DNA from: Nitrososphaeraceae archaeon
GTDB taxonomy: Archaea > Thermoproteota > Nitrososphaeria > Nitrososphaerales > Nitrososphaeraceae
Reading direction: 5' to 3'
Assembly (NCBI GenBank): GCA_009377575.1
Contig: WHTU01000009.1
Span: 25,825-89,824 of the forward strand
Length of the DNA stretch: 64,000 nt
The translations under genes and the position numbers were made by a program. This document shows positions 38,966 through 46,316 of this stretch, in pieces. Positions within the stretch are counted from its first letter, which is position 1, and each line of letters begins with the position of its first letter. The notes beneath the pieces were generated by a model that saw only the letters and a program-made list of their open reading frames with translations, did not search any database and had not been told where the DNA came from.

Positions 38966-39382
38966 CCGCAATTTACCTTCCCTTTCCAATTTCCTAACGG
39001 CGGCAACTTAGCAAATATCACAGGCGGATAAGCTGTCGTATTCCAAGGCAGCGGTAATGTCGGATTCCAGCAATTTCCTGGAGGTGGAGGAGTAGGAGCA
39101 GATGTAGGAGATCCAGGAACTGTTAGCATGCAAGACATTGAGGAAGGACATAGTCACGGCAAGAAGAAACCAAGACTACAAAGCAGATTACAGCGTTACT
39201 TGGACACGGCACTAGCAATCGCAGGCGACAGAGGAGAATTGTACAACGCAATAGTTTCAGCAATCACAAAGGCATTCGGAGATGTTATGTTGAACTTTAC
39301 TTTGAATAGTTACCTAGACGGCAATTCAATATATTCAAGTCAGAAGAAGTATATGCTAAAGCAAGTTAGTGTATTTACTTAA
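38966..39382 (+). pseudogene. Glycine-rich ORF interrupted by TAA
   Basis: The frame is open from 38966, broken by TAA at 39029-39031 and open again to 39382. Before the stop it reads FPFQFPNGGNLANITGG and after it VFQGSGNVGFQQFPGGGGVG, followed by the 84-codon part from the ATG at 39128 (SHGKKKPRLQSRLQRYLDTA). The glycine-rich flanks on both sides of the stop suggest one structural-type gene that has decayed. An 84-aa protein from 39128 alone is the alternative. Confidence 0.4.
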
Positions 39383-39385
39383 GAA

Positions 39386-39553
39386 ATGTCGCGGAAGTCT
39401 GGTTTTCGTATCGGTTGCAATAACGAACCAACGGAGGCAGCAACTATCACTAGTACTAGTCACGAAAGAAGGACAATACATTTTTGCCTATCATGTTACA
39501 GAACCTTAGAAAGAGAGAGAATATTATCAAATGGTAAGGTGATTAAAGGTTAA
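39386..39553 (+). CDS. Zinc-module mini-protein
   Basis: 55 aa, ATG start. Cys at residue 11 and CLSCYRTLERERI at the end, with His between, resembling the CxxC-CYxNL module of the 35654 and 35868 proteins, but with only one Cys in the first knuckle. May be a degenerate copy. Confidence 0.45.
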   Translation: MSRKSGFRIGCNNEPTEAATITSTSHERRTIHFCLSCYRTLERERILSNGKVIKG

Positions 39554-39597
39554 AGATCTCTAATATCTTAAATATATCCCACTACGAATGAATAAGG

Positions 39598-40014
39598 TTG
39601 TCAAACGACGAAGTTCTTGAATATTTAGTTAAAGAGGTAGAAGAAACAGGCGTTGGAACTACCATATCCCTTTACATAAACGGACTTATTGTAACTGGAC
39701 AACTTATTCGTTCTAAAAGGTATTATGATTTAATGTCGTCAATACATGACGAGAGAATAACAATGACGAACGACTTGAATGAAACCACAGCATCCGATCT
39801 TAATATATGGGATCACAAACAATTTCTTAAAAAGAAATCGAAAGAAGGTATCAATAACATTGAATATATACACCTGGATAATACCATGATATTTCCGCCC
39901 TCTAGTACTTTCGCACCTTCCATTTGCAATGTATGGCGCGGAAAGATATCTTCTGTTGATGGATTTTCACTTGGAAGACCGGCATGGGATTTAAAGGATA
40001 TTAAAGAACCCTGA
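39598..40014 (+). CDS. GvpU-like protein
   Basis: 138 aa, TTG start. The pattern TTISLYINGLIVTGQLIRSKRYYD at the N-terminus and YIHLDNTMIFPP ... VWRGKISSVDGFSLGRP at the C-terminus matches the GvpU family, annotated as gas vesicle accessory proteins but common in organisms without gas vesicles. No other gvp gene is in the window. Likely a small beta-rich protein of unknown actual role. Confidence 0.6.
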   Translation: MSNDEVLEYLVKEVEETGVGTTISLYINGLIVTGQLIRSKRYYDLMSSIHDERITMTNDLNETTASDLNIWDHKQFLKKKSKEGINNIEYIHLDNTMIFPPSSTFAPSICNVWRGKISSVDGFSLGRPAWDLKDIKEP

Positions 40015-40073
40015 TTTACCTTAACCTGTTTCATAAAGTTGTAGCGCAATAAAGTTTATAGCGGCGGTCCAAT

Positions 40074-40565
40074 TTAGTATGCATCCATCGTTTGGTATGG
40101 AACGGTTATGTTGATGTCAAAGTGTACCCGCTGGTCTTCATATTCCCTATTCTCTAACCCTTCTTCTAATTCGTCTAGGTGTATCCCTTCAATAAATGGT
40201 GTATTGGGGTCATTCTCATCGTAAACTGGGTAATGTTGAAGCTGGTTGTATGGTGCAAGTTGAAAGTCTTTAATGTCCTTCAAAGGTGTATCCTGTAAAT
40301 TGGTAATTTCATAGTATTGTACGCATGACTTACAAGAATAAGCGTCTAAGTGTTTATCGTAATCTAGAACTCCCTTGCACATAGCACAAAAGAAAGTTTC
40401 TTTAGCTGGGTCTTCTATTGTTTCCTCGCTGGAGAATATTTGAGTCTTCGGTGTGTCTGTCCATCTGTTGAGGTAGGTAACATCGGCGTCGTTGAATCCA
40501 GTTCGGACTCCTTCTCTACTTACTCTATCATTACGTTTAGTGAATTTCAATGATGTTGCGGCCAC
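40074..40565 (-). CDS. Zinc-ribbon protein, last gene of the minus-strand operon
   Basis: 163 aa. A central zinc ribbon (FCAMCKGVLDYDKHLDAYSCKSC read as CxxC...CxxC, about residues 59-81) lies between polar extensions rich in Asp/Glu. Its start overlaps the end of the upstream gene by 19 bases. Function unknown. Confidence 0.6.
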   Translation of the reverse strand: MAATSLKFTKRNDRVSREGVRTGFNDADVTYLNRWTDTPKTQIFSSEETIEDPAKETFFCAMCKGVLDYDKHLDAYSCKSCVQYYEITNLQDTPLKDIKDFQLAPYNQLQHYPVYDENDPNTPFIEGIHLDELEEGLENREYEDQRVHFDINITVPYQTMDAY

Positions 40566-40948
40566 TCCTGTACAATTTTTCGCATTTCATAATACCCAAC
40601 GTAGTCTTTGTAATCCTCGAGAGTTTCTAGATTTTCGATTCTACCTGTTTCATTCCAAAATCTACATTCAGGCACGCACTTATCAAAAGGTTTACTACCA
40701 TGAAGGCCGCCATTATCGTGCCCAAATCCATGTCTTGGGTTACGTGCTTCTTGGTATCTCTGTTCCGGTGTCTTCGATATATCTTGAATAAAGTTCCAGA
40801 CCCATTCGTTAAATGTACAGTCTTTAATATGTTCTTCATGTGTTGGATTAAAGTATTTTACTGTTGCGTGTTCCTTAAGCCATTTCTCTTTTCTCTCATT
40901 ATACGCTATATCATGCTTTTTTCGTAAGTCCTCTAAGAATGCAGTCAT
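40547..40948 (-). CDS. Hypothetical protein with His/Cys-rich segment
   Basis: 133 aa. Contains FNPTHEEHIKDCTFNEWVWN and a second cluster NPRHGFGHDN ... DKCVPECRFW; possible metal site. Overlaps both neighbours (38 bases with the ATPase stop, 19 with the zinc-ribbon gene), so translationally coupled. Confidence 0.6.
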   Translation of the reverse strand: MTAFLEDLRKKHDIAYNERKEKWLKEHATVKYFNPTHEEHIKDCTFNEWVWNFIQDISKTPEQRYQEARNPRHGFGHDNGGLHGSKPFDKCVPECRFWNETGRIENLETLEDYKDYVGYYEMRKIVQEWPQHH

Positions 40949-42428
40949 TTCTGCTGCTTGTATAGAGTCGGTACATTTTGCCTGCCTTCACTAGTTCGTC
41001 TTTATCAAATATCATTACATTGCCATGCATTCTATGCTCCCTATCTGCACCAAAACCTTCTACGATCTTGGTTATTGTGCTTCGATAGATAGTGTCATAA
41101 TCAAATGTTTGATACTCGTTCGGTTTCTTTTCATCATAAACACCGCCTATCTTACTTCTAATTTCGTCCCAAATATTTGCGACCGATATCGTAGTTCCAT
41201 ATCTAGGAATCATGTCTACTATTATACCGTAAAGAACTGGTTCGATAGACACTTTCTTCTTGCGCTTATTCTTTTTAACTAAGAATGACTTCATCGCATT
41301 TGCTATTTTTGAATAGGATTTAGTATTGTGGAATAGCTGCAATAGTGGTTTACAGAGTTCCTTATCTCTTCCACTAAGTCCAGCGTCTACGTCAATTATA
41401 GGGTCTTCAAAATGAACAAGTCTGTATACTAGTAGTAATTTTCTTAGATTATTGAGGTTAGTATACAGTTTTTGTAACTTTTCATTCCTTCTATAAGCTG
41501 GGTGTAGGACTTCTTTAATGTCGTATGTTGGAATTCCTTTAATTGCTTTGATCGTAAAGGACCTATCAATAACTCCTTTTGCAAAGCTGGGTCTCATTGG
41601 TTCCTCAGCTATTCTGATCTTGAAACAGTAGCTAAAGAAAAATTCTTGTTTTTCAGTATTCTTATTTATCTTGGAAACCCTTCCTAGAACTGTATACCCC
41701 TCTTTAAGGATTGATAACATGTCCTTGTCAGTGTGAAGTCTGTCTGCTTCGTCTGCAATGATTATGCACTGCCCTGGTTCTATCTTTCCTAGTATCCTGT
41801 ATAGGTTCGCCGCCGAAGGATCAGTCATTCTAACTGCACGGTATGCAATTCCTTCAAAGACATGACCTATAGTACTCTTACCAATACCATTACCTGTGCC
41901 TGAAATGTCATAATAGTGAGTAGTGGGAAATAGATCTTGGAAATAGGTCCAAAGTATAATTGCTGAAATAAGGATCCTTATCTCTTCGTCCTGGTCGACA
42001 TATAATGAGACTGTTTCCAATATCTTTTGGAACAATATTTCCCTATCTACTTCCTCAAATACTATCTGCTGGAATTTCTTTAGTTCCTTATATGAGTTAA
42101 ATTCAATTGGTTCGTATGGATATTCTTCAATACTTGGCGGTCTTAACACTCGATCTTGTTCCTCAATTGTTGGGACTGTAGTAATCTGACCATTTTCATA
42201 TTTTAGAAAGACTGGTGTACCATTAAGCAAAATTGCTTCATGAAGTACACCTCTAAACCTAGATGAGTACTTGAAAGTCATATAGTCGTGTTTTGGTGCT
42301 TGTTTTTGAGCCTTCTTAGTGAATTTACCATTACCATTGCCATTTCCTAATTCCTTTAGGCTATCTTCTAAGTCTCTATCAAACACTTCTTCTAATGCTT
42401 CGTACTTATCTTCCTCTAATGTAGTCAA
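40911..42428 (-). CDS. P-loop ATPase, probable replicative helicase-like protein of the element
   Basis: 505 aa, TTG start overlapping the stop of the 31-aa ORF (TTGA). Walker A GTGNGIGKST (about residues 180-189) and Walker B CIIIADEADR (about 224-233), then a sensor-like segment and IRIAEEPMRPSFAKGVIDRSF with arginine-finger character, resembling DUF3631/phage replication ATPases that resolve or unwind DNA. The C-terminus (about 390-505) looks like a winged-helix DNA-binding part. The N-terminus has a short GNGNGN repeat. Likely the replication initiator/helicase of the integrated element. Confidence 0.7.
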   Translation of the reverse strand: MTTLEEDKYEALEEVFDRDLEDSLKELGNGNGNGKFTKKAQKQAPKHDYMTFKYSSRFRGVLHEAILLNGTPVFLKYENGQITTVPTIEEQDRVLRPPSIEEYPYEPIEFNSYKELKKFQQIVFEEVDREILFQKILETVSLYVDQDEEIRILISAIILWTYFQDLFPTTHYYDISGTGNGIGKSTIGHVFEGIAYRAVRMTDPSAANLYRILGKIEPGQCIIIADEADRLHTDKDMLSILKEGYTVLGRVSKINKNTEKQEFFFSYCFKIRIAEEPMRPSFAKGVIDRSFTIKAIKGIPTYDIKEVLHPAYRRNEKLQKLYTNLNNLRKLLLVYRLVHFEDPIIDVDAGLSGRDKELCKPLLQLFHNTKSYSKIANAMKSFLVKKNKRKKKVSIEPVLYGIIVDMIPRYGTTISVANIWDEIRSKIGGVYDEKKPNEYQTFDYDTIYRSTITKIVEGFGADREHRMHGNVMIFDKDELVKAGKMYRLYTSSRNDCILRGLTKKA

Positions 42429-42520
42429 TTATTCTTGGTTACCTCTATTGTTGGTGTGAGTTTATCTAATGCTGAAATTAGCCGTTCCATGACTTGGTTA
42501 AAGAGTTCCTGATCAACCAT
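42425..42520 (-). CDS. 31-aa coupled ORF
   Basis: Its ATG overlaps the previous stop (ATGGTTGA) and its own TGA overlaps the next TTG start, so it fits perfectly between two operon genes. MVDQELFNQVMERLISALDK is a clean amphipathic helix. Tiny, but the coupling argues that it is translated. Confidence 0.5.
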   Translation of the reverse strand: MVDQELFNQVMERLISALDKLTPTIEVTKNN

Positions 42521-42761
42521 TGAAAAACTCATTTACTTCACTCTCCTTTCTCTGTCTATGTTCGTGTGGTTGACCGCTATAGTAATCCACTAGTAACCAA
42601 CTACCGTCTGGTCTTTTTTTGAAGGTGATTGATTCGTTAATAAATCCGTTATTCCGGCAGGTGAAACACTTCTTTACCTGGTCGTTACCTAATGCGCCAG
42701 GTCCAATACGCTGTGGTAAATAATACTTATTAGTGTAATACGGTCTATATGTGTTTGACAA
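42513..42761 (-). CDS. Hypothetical protein with CxxC
   Basis: 82 aa using the TTG at 42761, which is preceded by AGGAG at a suitable distance; the longer frame to 42863 would overlap the AbrB-like gene by 82 bases. CFTCRNNGFINES and Tyr-rich N-terminus. Role unknown. Confidence 0.5.
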   Translation of the reverse strand: MSNTYRPYYTNKYYLPQRIGPGALGNDQVKKCFTCRNNGFINESITFKKRPDGSWLLVDYYSGQPHEHRQRKESEVNEFFNG

Positions 42762-42781
42762 ATTCTCTTTTTTCTCCTGTT

Positions 42782-42943
42782 CTAAACTTTCTCCATTATC
42801 ACGCGCTTGCCGTCCAAAATCACTGCCAAAATATCTCCTTTTGATATCTCCAAAGCCTTGCAATAGGGTCTCGGAATAGTGGTTACTAGTGTGTCAGCAC
42901 TGGAATGCTTTACTATGTGAACGTATTTGGGTTTCTCTACCAT
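42782..42943 (-). CDS. AbrB/SpoVT-like DNA-binding protein
   Basis: 53 aa from the ATG at 42943. The swapped-hairpin AbrB pattern is visible: VHIVKHSSADTLVTTIPRPYCKALEISKGDILAVILDGKRVIM, here split as TTIPRPYCKALEISKGD then ILAVILDGKR. Typical size of archaeal AbrB antitoxin/transition regulators. Probably regulates the element operon. Confidence 0.7.
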   Translation of the reverse strand: MVEKPKYVHIVKHSSADTLVTTIPRPYCKALEISKGDILAVILDGKRVIMEKV

Positions 42944-43047
42944 GATACTAATTATAGAGATTATAGGAATTGTGCTATAGGAACTATGTCTAACCATTTC
43001 TTATGAACCTCTTAAATGACCTTTGGGAGCCGGGTTTGGGTCGGCGT

Positions 43048-43593
43048 CTATTCTTCATCTTCGTTGTCTTCTATCAGATCATCATACCATCCTGGTGCAA
43101 AAGCTTCTGTAATCGTTTCATACATATTCTTCCTAGTGTCTCTAAGTTCATCCACTTCTAATTCCTCAGGTTCTTCTGGCTCAGATCCATCGTATTCCTC
43201 GACCATATCGTCATAGATTGATTTATCCCAATGCATATCCACGGATTCGATTAGTATTTTTTTAAATTCAGCAATGTGATCCTTTGTAAAGAATGCATTA
43301 AGGTGAGTTGCTCTATCGCCGTATCTTCGTTTAAACTCATGTAGGTTAGGATCCGGCTTCTTGCCTGGTTCCGGATCTAATGGCATTAATGGAAGATTAT
43401 ACTCGTCTATCTGTTGAGGGGTAACTGCAATCCTTTTGACATCTACTCCTTCAACCCCCAATTGTCTAAGCCTCTTCTTGATGTAGTAGACCATCCCCTC
43501 ACCGGAGGGATCCCAATCTCCTGAATATTTGATGTGGATATGTTCAGGATCGAAGCCCATATGATCTATAACTTCTTTAAGTTCTTGCAACAT
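43048..43593 (-). CDS. TOPRIM domain part of a split topoisomerase-like protein
   Basis: 181 aa. KYSGDWDPSGEGMVYYIKKRL (DxD and downstream helix; the DWDPSG motif) is the TOPRIM signature seen in Spo11/TopVI-A relatives of phages and plasmids. The acidic C-terminus (EPEEPEELEVDE) is low complexity. Its ATG lies inside the end of the upstream frame, 28 bases overlapping; homologous proteins continue without a break, so this is the downstream half of a frameshifted or deliberately split protein. Confidence 0.65.
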   Translation of the reverse strand: MLQELKEVIDHMGFDPEHIHIKYSGDWDPSGEGMVYYIKKRLRQLGVEGVDVKRIAVTPQQIDEYNLPLMPLDPEPGKKPDPNLHEFKRRYGDRATHLNAFFTKDHIAEFKKILIESVDMHWDKSIYDDMVEEYDGSEPEEPEELEVDELRDTRKNMYETITEAFAPGWYDDLIEDNEDEE

Positions 43594-44159
43594 TGATTAA
43601 GGAAGACTAGGCTGGGAAATCCTTTGTTAGCTCTCGTCTTCACACCTTTACCTTCCAAGAGTTTTTCAAACCCTGGTAAAAGATCGACTTTCTCCTCCCA
43701 TACCTCTACATATTCAGGTTGATTATACCATCTGCCACCTATTTGACCTGGCTCACCCTCTTCGCCTTTACCGTCATATTTATTGACGGCATCCTTTAAC
43801 TCCTGAATCTTATCCTCAATGTATTCATCTGGATCTGGTATTGATCCTGGCTCGGTAGGATCTGAAGGATCATCGTCATAATAATAACCCACTGACTTAC
43901 GACTATCATCATCTGCAAAACAATCGATATCTAACTCTGGATACAAAAGTTTGCCCTCTAGGTCTACCCATCCTAACCTTGCCTCAACCGTTGCTCTGAC
44001 AAAAGCAGTGTGCTCTTTCTTCTCGACAATCCTCTCATCCTGAGCCTGATAAAACATAGTTCTGGATGAAGGCTTGAAACCATTTAGTACGACGTATTCA
44101 GGTATTGCTTTCTGTAGCCATTCGATGATCTTGAACCATCTGGTTTCCTCTCTGCGTTT
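43566..44159 (-). CDS. N-terminal part of the split topoisomerase-like protein
   Basis: 163 aa from the ATG at 44057, but the frame is open for 34 more codons up to the TAG at 44160-44162 and those codons look coding (KRREETRWFKIIEWLQKAI, VVLNGFKPSSRTMFYQ). The part includes YVEVWEEKVDLLPGFEKLLEG, the conserved strand-helix before the TOPRIM. The frame ends at TAG 43566 while the TOPRIM half is in the -1 frame. No ATG/GTG/TTG exists between 44160 and 44057. Confidence 0.5.
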   Translation of the reverse strand, partial: KRREETRWFKIIEWLQKAIPEYVVLNGFKPSSRTMFYQAQDERIVEKKEHTAFVRATVEARLGWVDLEGKLLYPELDIDCFADDDSRKSVGYYYDDDPSDPTEPGSIPDPDEYIEDKIQELKDAVNKYDGKGEEGEPGQIGGRWYNQPEYVEVWEEKVDLLPGFEKLLEGKGVKTRANKGFPSLVFLNQCCKNLKKL

Positions 44160-44417
44160 CTACGGAATGGAACATTTTTGAATTTTGACACCATTAGCAG
44201 GATCTTGCATCAGCTCCCTCAAACGACGACTTATAGATGATTTTGCGAGTTCGATACCATAATCAAGTTTCAAGCGCTCAGATATTTGACGATATGATAG
44301 GCCTTGATGATTTAACTCCAGGATGTATTTGTCCTTTGGAGTAAATTCGAAGGCACTGTTATCGTCGTCGTCGTCGCCCGTCCCGTCCCAACCATTGGGA
44401 CGATCTTTACGTGCCAT
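44160..44417 (-). CDS. Small HTH protein, ends at in-frame TAG
   Basis: 85 aa. A helix-turn-helix is clear: FTPKDKYILELNHQGLSYRQ, then ISERLKLDYGIELAKSSISRRLRELM. The N-terminus has an Asp run (GDDDDDN). Stop TAG is followed in frame by the topoisomerase-like N-terminal part. The start overlaps the stop of the upstream 74-aa gene. Regulator or DNA-binding module of the adjacent enzyme. Confidence 0.6.
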   Translation of the reverse strand: MARKDRPNGWDGTGDDDDDNSAFEFTPKDKYILELNHQGLSYRQISERLKLDYGIELAKSSISRRLRELMQDPANGVKIQKCSIP

Positions 44418-44631
44418 TTTTCGTCGTCTGACAGTTGTGAACGATAATCTGAAGTGTCACATCGACCCAGGGCACTGGTTTATGTTCAGCTAAATAGTAA
44501 TGCTCGACTGGTATACTTCCATTGGTAAAAATCCATATGCCGCAGCTGCGAGGGCGAGACTGCCATTTCCTTTCCCTAGGAAGAGATTCTAGCAAAAGCG
44601 GAGTGGATTTGTTGATAAGTTGAAGCGACAT
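44407..44631 (-). CDS. Hypothetical protein of the element operon
   Basis: 74 aa, ATG start two bases after the upstream stop region; stop overlaps the HTH gene start. Contains WQSRPRSCGIWIFTNGS and HYYLAEHKPVPWVDVTLQ. No motif recognised. Supported mainly by the compact operon layout. Confidence 0.45.
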   Translation of the reverse strand: MSLQLINKSTPLLLESLPRERKWQSRPRSCGIWIFTNGSIPVEHYYLAEHKPVPWVDVTLQIIVHNCQTTKNGT

Positions 44632-44633
44632 TT

Positions 44634-44972
44634 CTAACGATACCTACTTTCAGGTAATCTCTCTTCGATTTCCTGAGGCATCCATACAACTGAATTACCA
44701 CTGCGATAAGTTTGTTCTTCCTCTTTGGTTGGTTTACCTGCTTCCGATTCCTTTACATTGGTTTCTATGTAAGTGTTTAATATGCCGTATCTATCATACA
44801 AATCCTGCATTACGTAACGTAGATAGTCTAAGAGTTCTTTACCACCACGATCTCCCAATTGGATAGTTGCCTTCTTATTAACCAAATCTAGAGGTTTAAC
44901 ATACAGCCACACATCACCACGTCCTTTACCATTATTCCTTCCATTCCTTCTTCTTTCCGCTCTTCTGGTCAT
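44634..44972 (-). CDS. Hypothetical basic protein of the element operon
   Basis: 112 aa. Arg/Gly-rich start (MTRRAERRRNGRNNGKGRG), then a beta/alpha stretch DVWLYVKPLDLVNKKATIQL and a helix KELLDYLRYVMQDLYDRYG. Possible nucleic-acid binder. Overlaps the upstream gene by four bases (ATGA type). Confidence 0.5.
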   Translation of the reverse strand: MTRRAERRRNGRNNGKGRGDVWLYVKPLDLVNKKATIQLGDRGGKELLDYLRYVMQDLYDRYGILNTYIETNVKESEAGKPTKEEEQTYRSGNSVVWMPQEIEERLPESRYR

Positions 44973-45196
44973 TGTGTTAGCTCCTCTTTCTGCCTGCGCA
45001 ACAGTATACCGTCCTTAGTGATCTCTTGTGCAAACGAATCCGATTCAGTCAAGTGCAGCTTGTCGATGATTGACATGTCTATGCTAATGAACGCATACTT
45101 GTTCTCGTAGAAGTGTAGTTGTTTCCTACTAGCAGCGGTAAGTTTATTTTGTTCAGTGTCTAATGTATCTTTATAGTCGTTGGTTGGTGGTCCCAA
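44969..45196 (-). CDS. AbrB-like small protein
   Basis: 75 aa, TTG start. The C-terminal half YAFISIDMSIIDKLHLTESDSFAQEITKDGILLRRQKE has the beta-hairpin layout of AbrB-like domains (written here from residue 34 on, with ISIDMSIIDKL and GILLRR as strands). N-terminus polar. First intact gene of the operon. Confidence 0.5.
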   Translation of the reverse strand: MGPPTNDYKDTLDTEQNKLTAASRKQLHFYENKYAFISIDMSIIDKLHLTESDSFAQEITKDGILLRRQKEELTQ

Positions 45197-45197
45197 T

Positions 45198-45446
45198 CTA
45201 ATTGGTGCCTTCTCTTTCGGCTACATCGTTAGTGGTAGGCAGTCTAGCTACTAGATTGGACTCTTGCAAGCTAGATTGTTCCACCACTGAATTTTCTTTA
45301 ATTCGGTCTCTTACTACATGTACATTTGTACGACAGAAACCACAACTGGCATAAAATTTACTCTGCCCCCTGTAATTCCATTCATGTCAACACGTAACGT
45401 TTGGACATCGTAACCTTACGACCACGGGGTGTTCTCGATTTAACAT
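45198..45446 (-). pseudogene. Zinc-ribbon gene with internal TGA
   Basis: Reading from the ATG at 45446: MLNREHPVVVRLRCPNVTC, then TGA (45387-45389), then HEWNYRGQSKFYASCGFCRT and a polar tail to TAG at 45198. Sense on both sides (first knuckle before, HEWxYRG and CxxC after) shows a single zinc-ribbon gene of about 82 codons inactivated, or read through, at one codon. It would be the promoter-proximal gene of the operon. Confidence 0.5.
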
Positions 45447-45491
45447 ACTATACCTTATACCTATACCTATAACAATAAGTACCAATATAAA
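45447..45491. promoter_or_regulatory. Divergent promoter with TATACCTA repeats
   Basis: Between the divergent genes the plus strand reads CTATACC-TTATACC-TATACC-TATA (45448-45471), three near-identical units of six to seven bases. A TATA box (ATATAAATA, about 45483-45491) lies 25-32 bases before the TTG at 45516, fitting a leaderless regulator transcript. The repeats are a likely operator controlling the element operon. Confidence 0.5.
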
Positions 45492-45515
45492 TAGCTTTTT
45501 AACCAAACTATAGCA

Positions 45516-46316
45516 TTGCGATATACCCAAGGATCACGACAAGGGCGAGACGAAGAGGTACATCTAGAGAGATTAGGCGGGCTAAAGACGAAGATATTGA
45601 AGCATATGTTAACATGCCACACAAAGATCGAGAGTGTAAGCCATATCTCTAAAGAGGTTAATGCGTTACAACCAGACGTTTTTAGAAGTACTAAAACTAT
45701 GATACAAGAAGGTATCTTAATAAAACAAGATTCTCTAATAGGACAGCAAAAAGAGGTTAGACTCACTGAAAAAGGAATAGCAGTCGCTGTGTTAGTGGGG
45801 ATTAAACATAAAGAATTAGTGGATTATTTTAAACCCAAAAAAGGCTATCACAGTGACTACGATAGAGAACGACATATTATTTTCAATACTCTTATGGATT
45901 TACAGGATAAGTCAACGCTCCAAGGTCTTCTTTTAAAAACGGCGTTAGAATATATGGTGACACATGGATGGTATGAGGAAGAAAAGAAAATACTCGATCC
46001 TACTGAGAGATTTGGTTTGTTTGAGCATTTAATGCCTTACATTATGATGCACCCAGAAGATGTTAAAAATATAGTTAGACTTATTGATAAGTTTGGAATA
46101 GACAAAGTTGGATTTTTTAGGTCATTATTGTTGAGACTTGATTTTGCAATTATGGCGGTATTAGACTATAACATGTATGCATGGCCACTGATGAATGATA
46201 GAGAAAAAGCAATGATTGATGAATCATTAATAAAGAATATAGATAGAGTACGTTTTCATATTAGAGCTGGTATAGGTAGACAAAGATTAATTGAAGACCA
46301 GAAAGAAAGTAAGTAA
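45516..46316 (+). CDS. Winged-helix regulator of the element
   Basis: 266 aa, TTG start. Residues about 20-85 form a MarR/ArnR-like winged helix (LGGLKTKILKHMLTCHTK, then DVFRSTKTMIQEGILIKQD and EVRLTEKGIAVAVLVG). The remaining 180 residues are helical with no known domain. It is divergent from the replication operon and convergent (zero bases apart) with the integrase: the position of a lysogeny-type repressor. Confidence 0.7.
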   Translation: MRYTQGSRQGRDEEVHLERLGGLKTKILKHMLTCHTKIESVSHISKEVNALQPDVFRSTKTMIQEGILIKQDSLIGQQKEVRLTEKGIAVAVLVGIKHKELVDYFKPKKGYHSDYDRERHIIFNTLMDLQDKSTLQGLLLKTALEYMVTHGWYEEEKKILDPTERFGLFEHLMPYIMMHPEDVKNIVRLIDKFGIDKVGFFRSLLLRLDFAIMAVLDYNMYAWPLMNDREKAMIDESLIKNIDRVRFHIRAGIGRQRLIEDQKESK

